From assembly GCA_021498125.1 (NCBI GenBank), contig JAIZWL010000001.1, positions 261,434 through 325,433 of the forward strand: DNA of 64,000 nucleotides, written 5' to 3'. This document shows, one piece after another, positions 25,689-34,249 of this stretch (position 1 is the stretch's first letter; each line of letters opens with the position of its first letter). Position numbers and translations under genes: made by a program. Below the pieces are notes generated by a model, which was not told the origin of the DNA, searched no databases, and saw nothing but the letters and a program-made list of their open reading frames with translations. The stretch comes from Candidatus Thorarchaeota archaeon (GTDB taxonomy: Archaea > Asgardarchaeota > Thorarchaeia > Thorarchaeales > Thorarchaeaceae).

Positions 25689-26417
25689 GTGAAACGTCGA
25701 TTAATTCAGATTGGAGAGACCATTGCTCTCATGACAGCAGAAGCGCAGTATTTTGTTCCTGCTGAGGCAATAGTGCGGCGGGCTCGTCTTGAGATCCGTC
25801 AGTATATTCGTGACCATCCGTGGTTCTGGAGCAGCTTGGAACCCTTAGAGATCGAAGAGGATGCACCTGTGATTGTGAAGCGAATGGCCGAGGCGTCCCG
25901 AGAAGTTGGTGTAGGCCCAATGGCTACTGTTGCAGGAGCGATCGCTCAGACTGTGATTGAGGCCCTTGTTGAAAAGGGGGCGTCCCATGTTGTCTTCGAC
26001 AATGGTGGGGACATTGCAATGTTCCTTGATCATCCAATTGTTGCAGGTATCTATACTGGTCGAAGAGGTGTTCGCAATCTGGGTCTGCACATAGATGTCA
26101 CTCACAGACTACTTGGCCTCTGTACCTCTTCAGCTACAGTTGGGCCATCTCTGAGTTTTGGTGGGACCGATGCATCTACTGTATTTGCCGATGATGTATT
26201 TCTTGCTGATGCCGCTGCCACTGCTCTTGGAAATGTTGTGACGACGAGAGATGGTGGTCATGTTGAGTCCAAGATTCGACAGGTATTGATCAAAGGAGTG
26301 AGAGGTGCGATGGTCGTCATCGGGGAACTGATTGGCATTGGCGGGTCGCTGCCTCGTCTGGTGAGTGTTCAGGTCGATGAAAATCTTATAGCAAAAGTAG
26401 GAGGGTGTTGTTATTGA
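25689..26417 (+). CDS. UPF0280/COG2122 protein of sulfide assimilation
   Basis: A 242-residue ApbE-like protein of the UPF0280 family. It shows V-G-P-M-A-T-V-A-G-A-I-A (75-86), D-N-G-G-D-I (104-109) and a late S-A-T-V-G-P-S-L-S-F-G segment. The Methanosarcina relative (MA1715, COG2122) was linked genetically to homocysteine synthesis from sulfide together with the DUF39 protein. It starts at GTG 25689, behind GAGGTGATG, 11 bp after the DUF39 gene. Its biochemical role is not settled in the family. Confidence 0.85.
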   Translation: MKRRLIQIGETIALMTAEAQYFVPAEAIVRRARLEIRQYIRDHPWFWSSLEPLEIEEDAPVIVKRMAEASREVGVGPMATVAGAIAQTVIEALVEKGASHVVFDNGGDIAMFLDHPIVAGIYTGRRGVRNLGLHIDVTHRLLGLCTSSATVGPSLSFGGTDASTVFADDVFLADAAATALGNVVTTRDGGHVESKIRQVLIKGVRGAMVVIGELIGIGGSLPRLVSVQVDENLIAKVGGCCY

Positions 26418-27490
26418 GTCGGCTTAGGGTCTGCATACTTGGTGCCACCGGGCTTGTTGGGCAGCAGTTTGTTCGAATCCTCCAAGAACATCCTCTCTTT
26501 GAAGTTGCACTGCTGACCGCCTCTTCGCATTCATCCGGGAACGAGTATGGTTCTATCGTGGATTGGTTAATGGCAAGCGATCTCTCCGAGTCTGTTCGGC
26601 ACCTTCAGGTAATTGAGACCGATCCGGATCTGATAGCAGATGCGGGTGTCGATCTGGTCTTTAGTGCGCTTCCGAGTGAGGTGGCCGGGCCTGTCGAGCA
26701 CGAGCTTGCAAGTTCAGGTCTTCCGGTCTTTACCAATGCAGGATATCACAGGATGAGAGATACTGTTCCCATTCTGATTCCCGAGATCAATCCCGAACAC
26801 TTGGAGCTTATCAAGTATCAACAATATGGTGATGCAGGATTCATAGTCACAAATTCCAACTGTTCAACGTCTGGACTGGTCTTTGGTCTGCGACCACTAC
26901 AGCAATTTGGTATTCGCAGTGTCATTGTGACTACCTATCAGGCTCTCTCAGGGGCTGGTCGGTCCGGAGTGGCCTCTATGGACATCCTTGGTAATGTGAT
27001 CCCATATATTCCGAAGGAGGAACTTAAGATCGAGACCGAGTCACGAAAGATACTCGGCGAATTACAGGATGACCACATACGCTATGCTGACTTTCGTATC
27101 AATGCTTCCTGTGCAAGGGTACCTGTAATGAATGGGCATCTCGAGAGTGTAGTTGTTGCGCTCGATGATCCCGTGACAGTCGATCGCGTTCAGCAGGCAT
27201 TTGCCTCATTCTCGGGACCTCCGCAAAGACTAGACCTGCCCACTGCTCCACAGCAGCCAGTCGTTGTATTAGACGGACCGGACCGCCCACAACCAGTTCG
27301 AGACCTCTCACTCACTGCGCAAGATCACGGAATGAGCGTAAAGATAGGGCGTATCCGCGAGAAGGATGGACTCCTGAGCTTCTTCCTTCTTGTGCATAAC
27401 ACCATTCGGGGTGCTGCTGGGGCCTCTGTGCTAAATGCAGAGTATACGGTTGCGCGTGGGTATCTTCCAAAGAAAGAGGTGGTCTCATGA
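26414..27490 (+). CDS. asd: aspartate-semialdehyde dehydrogenase
   Basis: An enzyme of about 358 residues that reduces aspartyl phosphate to aspartate semialdehyde. It has the NADP-binding G-A-T-G-L-V-G-Q-Q-F at the N-terminus, the catalytic Cys in T-N-S-N-C-S-T-S-G and the catalytic His in V-M-N-G-H-L-E-S. I prefer the TTG at 26414, which overlaps the previous stop as TTGA and sits 9 nt after GGAGGG; a GTG at 26405 is the alternative. It is the third gene of the operon and supplies the semialdehyde used by the DUF39 enzyme. Confidence 0.93.
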   Translation: MSRLRVCILGATGLVGQQFVRILQEHPLFEVALLTASSHSSGNEYGSIVDWLMASDLSESVRHLQVIETDPDLIADAGVDLVFSALPSEVAGPVEHELASSGLPVFTNAGYHRMRDTVPILIPEINPEHLELIKYQQYGDAGFIVTNSNCSTSGLVFGLRPLQQFGIRSVIVTTYQALSGAGRSGVASMDILGNVIPYIPKEELKIETESRKILGELQDDHIRYADFRINASCARVPVMNGHLESVVVALDDPVTVDRVQQAFASFSGPPQRLDLPTAPQQPVVVLDGPDRPQPVRDLSLTAQDHGMSVKIGRIREKDGLLSFFLLVHNTIRGAAGASVLNAEYTVARGYLPKKEVVS

Positions 27491-28872
27491 GAGTAATGAA
27501 GTTTGGTGGTGGTTGTCTATGTGATGCTGACTCGTTCGTGCGGGTCTCGGAGATCATTACTACTGCTCTAAAAGAAGGTGTGCCTGCTGTGGTCGTCTCC
27601 GCAGTATTTGGTGTCACGAATATGCTCGAAGAGGCGGCGCGTCTGGCCCTTCAAGATGAGACTAGTATTCAGGATACTGTGACGACAATGCGTAACATAC
27701 ATGTCGGGATTGCGCGGCAGATACTTGAGGATAAGAGGCTCTGTGACGAGACCATAGATCTTCTCGAAGTACGCCTTGGTCGTCTTGAGCGACTTCTCTA
27801 TGGGATCTCCTATACTGGTGAGTTGAGTGATGTTGTGCATCTACTGGTTCTCTCGCAGGGTGAGCGATTCTCAGCAATCCTGTTGACCGCTGCTCTTAAC
27901 CTTCGAGATGTGCCAGCAAGGTCACTTGAGTCTGATGAGATTGGGATTATCACAGATGATTCGTGTTATAATGCTACAGCCGACTTGATCGCGGTAAAAG
28001 AGAACCTTCAGCACAGTGTGGTCCCGTTATTGCGAGAAGGAGTTATACCAGTTGTCACTGGTTTCTTTGGGCGTAGTCATGATGGGCGAATCTCTTCTTT
28101 TGGTAGAAATGGCTCAGACTATAGTGCAGCTGTGATCGCACAGGTTCTTGATGCTGATACGGTGGAGATATGGAAGGATGTGAATGGCTTTATGACTGCT
28201 GATCCCCAGTTGATTCCCGATGCCCGCAGTATCGAGTTTCTCTCGTATCGTGAGGCTGCCGAGTTGTCCTATTTTGGGGCTCGACTACTGCATCCTCGGA
28301 CAGTTGAACCACTCATAGGTACAGATATTCCCATCATTGTAAAGAATGTATATTCCCCATCAGGGCCTGTCACAATAATTCAATCGGATTGCGATCCGCG
28401 AGATGATATCGTCAAGAGTGTGACCTGTAGCAGTAACCTCTCAGTTCTCCGTATCCATGGTGTCGGTGTGGGTCATCAGCCTGGTATTATCGGTGATATT
28501 GGTCGAGCTCTTGCTAATGTCAATATCAACATCTATTCCGTGATAACGGCACAGACCTGTATCAACCTCCTTATTGACACCAAAGACATTATGCGGAGTC
28601 AGGAGGTTCTGAGTGATCAGGTTGGGGGTGTCATTGAGAGGATCGAGATTCGAGATGATGTGGCACTGATCGCGGTTGTTGGGGAGGGTCTTCTCACCAC
28701 GCATGGACTTGCAGCACGGGTATTCTCAGCGGTCGCTCGAAAGGGAGTCAATGTTGAGATGTTTGCAGCTGGGGCTTCTGAGGTGGCTTACTACTTCATT
28801 GTACGAAGTGAAGACATGAAGACCGCTATCCAAGCTGTGCATGATGACTATTTTGGAGGCGTGAGATCATAG
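27487..28872 (+). CDS. lysC: aspartate kinase
   Basis: A 461-residue kinase that phosphorylates aspartate. The N-terminal K-F-G-G-G-C-L replaces the usual K-F-G-G-T-S, and G-R-N-G-S-D-Y-S replaces G-R-G-G-S-D-Y; the catalytic Lys and Asp are kept. Two ACT-type regulatory segments occupy about residues 315-455 (G-I-I-G-D-I-G-R-A-L-A-N-V-N-I-N and G-L-A-A-R-V-F-S-A-V-A), so feedback control is expected. The ATG overlaps the asd stop as ATGA. No homoserine dehydrogenase lies beside it, in keeping with a direct route to homocysteine. Confidence 0.93.
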   Translation: MRVMKFGGGCLCDADSFVRVSEIITTALKEGVPAVVVSAVFGVTNMLEEAARLALQDETSIQDTVTTMRNIHVGIARQILEDKRLCDETIDLLEVRLGRLERLLYGISYTGELSDVVHLLVLSQGERFSAILLTAALNLRDVPARSLESDEIGIITDDSCYNATADLIAVKENLQHSVVPLLREGVIPVVTGFFGRSHDGRISSFGRNGSDYSAAVIAQVLDADTVEIWKDVNGFMTADPQLIPDARSIEFLSYREAAELSYFGARLLHPRTVEPLIGTDIPIIVKNVYSPSGPVTIIQSDCDPRDDIVKSVTCSSNLSVLRIHGVGVGHQPGIIGDIGRALANVNINIYSVITAQTCINLLIDTKDIMRSQEVLSDQVGGVIERIEIRDDVALIAVVGEGLLTTHGLAARVFSAVARKGVNVEMFAAGASEVAYYFIVRSEDMKTAIQAVHDDYFGGVRS

Positions 28873-28964
28873 AGTTCGGTACTATTGTTTCATATTGTCA
28901 ATGATACGAACCTCCGGTTATCTCAAGCCTTTTTAGGTCACCCTTTGAGACAAGACTGGTTCTG

Positions 28965-30119
28965 ATGACATCATCCGATGAAACACTTCGCTCGATTGAA
29001 GCACATCTCAAAGACAATCCCGATGATGCGGAGGCTTGGAACGCGAAGGGTGTGGTTCTTGCCCAGATGGAATCATATGGTGAGGCACTTCGAAGCCTTG
29101 ACCGCGCAATTCGTCTGGATCCACATCTGGCACCTGCACATCTCAACCGTGGCATCGTCCTGTTGTCGCTTGGCCCACATAAGGCAAAAGATGCCCTTCA
29201 TGCTTTCAACAAGGCCCTTGAGATCACCCCGGGAAATGTTCGGGTTTTACAGTTCAAGGCTGCAACTCTAAAGACTCTAGGGCGACCTGTTGAAGAGCTG
29301 GAGTGTTTACAGGAGATCGCAAAGTCCGTCGATGATGATGAGCATCTCTATCTTCGAATGGGTGATGCTCTGGTCGAGCTGGGGCGGGCTAAAGAGAGCA
29401 TCTCGGATTATGATCATTCTCTTGAGATCAAGCCAGATTTTGTTCCAGCCCTTGTCCGCCGTGCAATAGCTCTCTCTCTATTGGAACGATGGAATGACGC
29501 ACTTGCATCAGCAAAGCGCGCAACGGAATTGGCTCCTGATGACCCTGAGACTTGGCGAGTACTTGGAGAGATTAATCTTCGTGCAGAGCGATACCGTCCT
29601 GCCGCAAAAGCATTAAAGCGAGCTGCAAAACTGAAGCCAGAGGATGCTTCCATCGAGAATGCTCTTGGTACAGTCGCTTACAAGTCCGGTGACCTCAAAG
29701 AAGCAGTCATTCATTTTCGCCGGGCGGTCGATCTCAATTCCCGCTACAAGCTTGCATTGATGAATCTCGCCCTCTCGTTCATGGGTCTCAAAGAATATGA
29801 TAAGGCACGAAAGACATGGATGCGGCTGGTCAAGCTTGAAAAGAACTGGCCTGAGGTCTGGGATGCGTATGCAACCACCTGTGTAGAGATTGGAAGATTT
29901 TGTGAGGCATATGATGCTTGGGAGCACGCCATTCGCTTATTCAAACAAAAGGGCCGCAAAGACGAAGTGGAGCGGATTGCCCCAATCGCCCGTGCTGTCA
30001 GGATAAGCTGTGGGAAGATCAAACGGGCGGATCGTAAGAGGCGGGAAAAAGAAAAAATGACCCGGACTTTTAGCGACCGGTTCGAGTTGCGTCGTAAAAA
30101 GCAGAAGAAGAAAAAATAG
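28965..30119 (+). CDS. tetratricopeptide-repeat protein
   Basis: A 384-residue protein made of about nine TPR units (repeated A-x-x-x-x-G-x-x-L ... A-x-x-x-F-x-x-A-L-x-x-x-P), beginning at residue 5. It ends in a strongly basic tail (R-K-K-Q-K-K-K-K-K). There is no signal peptide. TPR arrays act as protein-binding scaffolds; the basic tail could contact nucleic acid. The partner is unknown. Confidence 0.85.
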   Translation: MTSSDETLRSIEAHLKDNPDDAEAWNAKGVVLAQMESYGEALRSLDRAIRLDPHLAPAHLNRGIVLLSLGPHKAKDALHAFNKALEITPGNVRVLQFKAATLKTLGRPVEELECLQEIAKSVDDDEHLYLRMGDALVELGRAKESISDYDHSLEIKPDFVPALVRRAIALSLLERWNDALASAKRATELAPDDPETWRVLGEINLRAERYRPAAKALKRAAKLKPEDASIENALGTVAYKSGDLKEAVIHFRRAVDLNSRYKLALMNLALSFMGLKEYDKARKTWMRLVKLEKNWPEVWDAYATTCVEIGRFCEAYDAWEHAIRLFKQKGRKDEVERIAPIARAVRISCGKIKRADRKRREKEKMTRTFSDRFELRRKKQKKKK

Positions 30120-30130
30120 TGCACCTCTGA

Positions 30131-31249
30131 TCACGTGTCATGGATGATTGGTGGAGCGAACTTACGGAGTCGCTTCAGCGCAACAACTCTATCACGTCGA
30201 CCAAGTTTCGCATCTTGGAGTGCCTGTTCCATGAACTCGATTGCCTCATCATATTCTTTTCTTGGAACTGGGAACGGCACACCATCTTTTCCTCCAAATG
30301 CAAAGGTCATTCTGACGGGATCTGCCCATGATGGCGGTGTACCATAGATCATCTCTGATATCAGTGAGAGGCCACGAATTGTTGCGGGGCCAATACCTTG
30401 AATTCCGACAAGTTCTTCATAGTCTGTTGGTTGGCGCTCGTACGCTCTCCTGACAGCATTCCAGTCCATTCTCTTTGGTAACACCTTGTAGGCTGGAAGT
30501 TGTTTGATCTCGGAAGATTCTTCTATCCAATGAAGAAGTGTGGTCTGACCATACGGCTTGATGCTCTCAAACATTCTACGAATTCTTAGTGGTTCTTCTT
30601 TTACAAGATCGATCGAGACCTTTCTACAGTCCTCCGACGATTCTGCGGTCATGTCAAGAGCAGAGTCTGTGATTTCACCGGATACCATGCCCGAGTGTGG
30701 TTCTTCTACGAAGCTTGTTACCTTATCTGAACTCCAGTGATACCTTCGTGCATCACCACTGATGCTATTCATTCCCTGCTGGACCACTGTCCAGTTCTCC
30801 TGTGTGTCCACAAAGAAGACATGTTGATAGAGATGATAGCCGTCCTGAATTGCTGCGTTATCGATTTTGGCAGTCATTCTGCTAATCTCGACGAGGTGAT
30901 TGCCATCCAGTCCATAATCTTCGAGAGCCCGTAACTGTTCAGGTGTCTTACGTGAGGCGATTCCTTTTCCCCCAGCAGCCACTACTCCATGCGTCTCGAA
31001 ATCAAGGACCGTCTTCAGGATCCCGCAAGTAACAGTAGTGGATCCCGAGCTGTCCCAATCATAGCCAAGTACATTTGATAGCGCCTGAAAGTAGACGGGA
31101 TCCGCCAGTCGGCGCAGTATCTCCTTTGGCCCAAACTCGTCAGCAATGAACTCGCAGATTGCACTGGCCATAGGGATCATTCGTTTAACAAGCCAGTGTG
31201 GTGCTTTTCCGGGATGAAGTCTTAGGTCCGCAATACCAGAGCGCTTCAT
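30131..31249 (-). CDS. DUF763 protein
   Basis: A 372-residue protein from the ATG at 31249, which gives the family's usual opening (M-K-R-S-G-I-A-D-L-R-L-H and G-K-A-P-H-W-L). A frame 15 codons longer exists but departs from the family. A helix-hairpin-helix-like G-I-Q-G-I-G-P-A-T near residue 305 hints at nucleic-acid contact. DUF763 is found in archaea and some bacteria and its function is not known to me. Confidence 0.88.
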   Translation of the reverse strand: MKRSGIADLRLHPGKAPHWLVKRMIPMASAICEFIADEFGPKEILRRLADPVYFQALSNVLGYDWDSSGSTTVTCGILKTVLDFETHGVVAAGGKGIASRKTPEQLRALEDYGLDGNHLVEISRMTAKIDNAAIQDGYHLYQHVFFVDTQENWTVVQQGMNSISGDARRYHWSSDKVTSFVEEPHSGMVSGEITDSALDMTAESSEDCRKVSIDLVKEEPLRIRRMFESIKPYGQTTLLHWIEESSEIKQLPAYKVLPKRMDWNAVRRAYERQPTDYEELVGIQGIGPATIRGLSLISEMIYGTPPSWADPVRMTFAFGGKDGVPFPVPRKEYDEAIEFMEQALQDAKLGRRDRVVALKRLRKFAPPIIHDT

Positions 31250-31322
31250 TGCAATCTGCCTGATATTCGCTATGTTGTATGCTCTGATAAGCACAACAGG
31301 TGGCCGAAACTACTCATGTCTT

Positions 31323-31673
31323 CTATAACGTAGCTCTAATCTTTTCCAGTCGCGCCTTGGCCTCTTCTCCGACAAAACCGAACACTTGTTCAAGTTTGTC
31401 GCAGATGTAATCCTCGCACTGTGCACAGTTATCGACACCGCGCCCAATAGCACAGTTTCTTACTTCACAGGTCTGACAGTACTTCATAAGATTTCCCATG
31501 CCTCCCCTGCAGCCGTCGCAATCAATGTCTTGAGGTGATAGTACAAGTTCTTTTGTTGACCACTTCTTGGCCAATTCTTCTCGCAGGTCGTCATCATCCG
31601 TCTTTGTAGCTTTGTAAGCGAGGCAATCTGTGCATATTAGACCACAGCATGCGACACTCGTTACTTCGGTCAT
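31323..31673 (-). CDS. DUF3795 cysteine-rich protein
   Basis: A 116-residue protein of the DUF3795 type. It has C-C-G-L-I-C-T-D-C near the N-terminus, then D-C-D-G-C-R-G-G, C-Q-T-C, N-C-A-I and C-A-Q-C-E-D-Y-I-C. Its 12 or so cysteines are arranged to bind one or more metal ions. The role is unknown. Confidence 0.85.
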   Translation of the reverse strand: MTEVTSVACCGLICTDCLAYKATKTDDDDLREELAKKWSTKELVLSPQDIDCDGCRGGMGNLMKYCQTCEVRNCAIGRGVDNCAQCEDYICDKLEQVFGFVGEEAKARLEKIRATL

Positions 31674-31834
31674 ACTTGTCAGACGTGTTCTGTTGATATA
31701 AGTGACTTAGTCAGCGTAATGGTGAATTTTATGCGATCTTACTTGAAACTATCAAAAATGGCTCTTCGAGATATGCTTTTATTGTCTTAAATCAAGTATC
31801 CCAAAGAGTTCTTAGCTTCTAAAGTGGTGGAACT

Positions 31835-32374
31835 ATGTTATATAATGCCGAGTGGGACCAAGCAATACCCTATGAGAAGTTCCTTGAGAGCGCACGTGAG
31901 AATGTCGAGCTCATGAAGGCTCGCTTCAACGATCTTATGATTAGTGATGAGGAGAGCGAGCTTATTCAAAGCATTCAGAACGACGTCCATATACTGGTCA
32001 TTGGAACCGATCGTTGTAACGATACAGCAGGCAACTTTCCAGTGCTTGCACGTATTGCCTCAATTGGTTCAAAGGTACATCTACGTATACTTGACAGTGA
32101 CAAGAATGCCCGGTTCCATCAGCTGTTCAAAGTAAATGGGAAACGTAAGACTCCCGTTGTCTTATTCCTCAATGCCGAATTTGCCGAACTCTGTCGCTGG
32201 GTTGAACGGCCTAATGCTGCGTACAAGCTGATAAATGAGAAGAACAATCCTTCTCTTGAGGACAGACGCGCTCAACTACGTCAGCTCTACAGTGACCCGG
32301 AGATTCTCCGGCAGAGCCTTGGTGAGTTTCTCCACCTCTTGTTACGAGCGGATCTGATTCTAGGCCGCCATTGA
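31835..32374 (+). CDS. thioredoxin-fold protein with single active-site cysteine
   Basis: A 179-residue protein whose middle (about 50-125) follows the thioredoxin fold. The active-site position reads R-C-N-D-T, so only the first Cys of C-x-x-C remains. The cis-Pro region is K-T-P-V-V-L-F. Similar bacterial proteins use one Cys in bacillithiol or monothiol exchange; that is only an analogy here. A charged C-terminal helix follows (E-D-R-R-A-Q-L-R-Q-L). Confidence 0.72.
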   Translation: MLYNAEWDQAIPYEKFLESARENVELMKARFNDLMISDEESELIQSIQNDVHILVIGTDRCNDTAGNFPVLARIASIGSKVHLRILDSDKNARFHQLFKVNGKRKTPVVLFLNAEFAELCRWVERPNAAYKLINEKNNPSLEDRRAQLRQLYSDPEILRQSLGEFLHLLLRADLILGRH

Positions 32375-32419
32375 ATGTGATTGATGATCTGCATCGTGTC
32401 GCTTGTTGGACTGATTGAT

Positions 32420-32742
32420 CTCTTGTTTCGGAGCAGGCTGTTCTCTATAACCTGTATTGTGAGAAGGCGTTCTGGAAAATGTATGAGGAACTCGTGAGCC
32501 GGGCTCGGTAGGGCGTGTCATTGACTACGGATGTGGTATGGGACTGTTTCGTTGGCTGTGTTTGGCGTCAATGTATTTCGGTTGGCTGAAAGATGGACGC
32601 CGTGACGAGATGATAGGCCGGGCGCGAGAGTTCCTCAAATCACTATCTTTGTCCGTTGCATTTGAACTCATATCACTTAGAACGATTCTCTTGGGAACGG
32701 TTGTCAGCACCAGCGATGGGAACGCCATGGTCGATACATAAC
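32420..32742 (+). pseudogene. decayed class I SAM-dependent methyltransferase
   Basis: Fragments in different frames read as one methyltransferase. Frame A (32422-32511) gives V-L-Y-N-L-Y-C-E-K-A-F-W-K-M-Y-E-E-L and ends at TAG 32509. One base shifted, from 32511, comes G-R-V-I-D-Y-G-C-G-M-G-L-F, a motif I. A third stretch reads D-E-M-I-G-R-A-R-E-F-L-K-S-L-S-L-S-V-A-F-E, like the segment after motif I. At least two frame changes are needed. It fills most of the 500-bp gap between the thioredoxin-like and zinc-ribbon genes. Confidence 0.6.
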
Positions 32743-32874
32743 GTAGGTATGCTCATATGTGCCGATATAGCATTGATGATATTATTAGAATACTAGAGTC
32801 TACAGGCCTAGAGAATAATCGTCACATGTGATCTGATGAGTCTCATGTGTTGAAGCGTGACGTAGAACATTGAG

Positions 32875-33075
32875 GTGATATTCACGAGCGACAGAAATCG
32901 TTCACCATGGGCATTCAACGAGGATACGGTACATTGCCCCAAGTGCAACAGTACACATGTTGTCCGTCTATATGATCGTTGGGCCATTGCTCATGGAGTT
33001 GAGGTATTCAAGTGTGTTTCGTGTGGTAAAAAGTTCTACAATCGTGGTGTGGATGATTATAGTCCAACATATTAG
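32875..33075 (+). CDS. small zinc-ribbon protein
   Basis: A frame of 66 codons giving one zinc ribbon, C-P-K-C (about 21-24) and C-V-S-C-G-K-K-F (about 47-54), with a short tail. The GTG at 32875 is part of a GAGGTGA that looks like a Shine-Dalgarno site. An ACG at 32884 is at start-codon distance from it, so the start is uncertain. It lies 34 bp before priL and may be cotranscribed with it. Confidence 0.6.
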   Translation: MIFTSDRNRSPWAFNEDTVHCPKCNSTHVVRLYDRWAIAHGVEVFKCVSCGKKFYNRGVDDYSPTY

Positions 33076-33109
33076 GCAGAATACTTGCCCTATGAACGGA
33101 GGTCGTTGA

Positions 33110-34249
33110 TTGATCTCAGAATATCACTACTTACGATATCCCTTCTCTATAGAAGCACGGCAGGCGGCACAACGTCAAGCCCGCGACATACGTGCTCTCA
33201 TCAGTCTGTTAGACCACCCTGCGAACGAGTATATTGTATCATCAGCTGAGGCCCGTGTGCTAACAGCACTTGAGCAGGACGCGATCAAGATTGTGGACTC
33301 CCATGATCCCCGTGACTTTCTTATCTACAATACTGCTCGGCTGATCGTAGAAAAGATTGGGAACCCGCGGCTGAAGGAATATCAGGCAGAGGCAGAATCA
33401 AAGGCAGTCAATCGTTACCTCTCCCGTGAGGACTCTTCATTTATTATTCATCTGAGTACGACCTCACTCGGATGGGATGTACAATCGGCTGGTACTCTGA
33501 GTGAGCGTACACGGTTACCCAAGCCGCTTAATCTCTATGAATTGAAGATCAGATTCGAGAACTTTCTAGAAGTGGCTCCTGAGTTTCATCAGGCCTCTTG
33601 GAAACTCGTCAACCGCCCACTTGGTAATGGCTGGGTTCCTGTACGACGCTCCGAACTTGATCGACTCATCTCAGGCAAATTCAAACAACTCATCCTTGAT
33701 TCTCATATTGAGATCCCCGACCTTCTTCCAGCACGGCTCACAGAAGCAGTACAGAGAATTGAGAGCGAGTTGGGAACAAAGGTACGAATGACCGAGCCGT
33801 TGAAGATCACTGCCTCCTCGACTAATGCGTTTCCTCCCTGCATTGCGCAGATGTATGCAGATGCAATGGCTGGAAAGAATCTTCCACATGAGGCACGATT
33901 CGCACTTGCAGCCTTTCTTCTCAACATTGGGATGAGCACATCAGAGGTCATGGGTGTTTTCAAGGCCGCTCCCGATTTTGTTCAGGATCTTGCACGTTAT
34001 CAGGTCGAACATATAGCTGGAGCTCGGAGAGGTGCATCCTCTACCCGTGATGGATATACCGCTCCAGGATGTAGAAAGTTACAGGGTAATGGACTCTGCC
34101 CGGTCTACCTTGGTTCGGTCTTTGATCCACTCTGTGAATATGTGCTTCATCCCTTGCAATTCTATGAGACCCGTGCATGGGAACTTGCTCATAAGATAAC
34201 CAGTCGGAATTGGTACGGAAAGAAACGCTCGAAGAAGCAGAACTTCTAA
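33110..34249 (+). CDS. priL: DNA primase large subunit
   Basis: A 379-residue subunit of the archaeo-eukaryotic primase; it partners PriS, which is not in this window. The C-terminal FeS domain is complete with Cys244 (F-P-P-C-I), Cys321, Cys330 and Cys342, plus the conserved G-K-N-L-P-H, A-R-Y-Q-V-E-H-I and H-P-L-Q-F-Y-E. It starts at TTG 33110, six bases after GGAGGT. It ends in a basic K-K-R-S-K-K tail that overlaps the stop of the convergent glycosylase gene by four bases. Confidence 0.92.
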   Translation: MISEYHYLRYPFSIEARQAAQRQARDIRALISLLDHPANEYIVSSAEARVLTALEQDAIKIVDSHDPRDFLIYNTARLIVEKIGNPRLKEYQAEAESKAVNRYLSREDSSFIIHLSTTSLGWDVQSAGTLSERTRLPKPLNLYELKIRFENFLEVAPEFHQASWKLVNRPLGNGWVPVRRSELDRLISGKFKQLILDSHIEIPDLLPARLTEAVQRIESELGTKVRMTEPLKITASSTNAFPPCIAQMYADAMAGKNLPHEARFALAAFLLNIGMSTSEVMGVFKAAPDFVQDLARYQVEHIAGARRGASSTRDGYTAPGCRKLQGNGLCPVYLGSVFDPLCEYVLHPLQFYETRAWELAHKITSRNWYGKKRSKKQNF

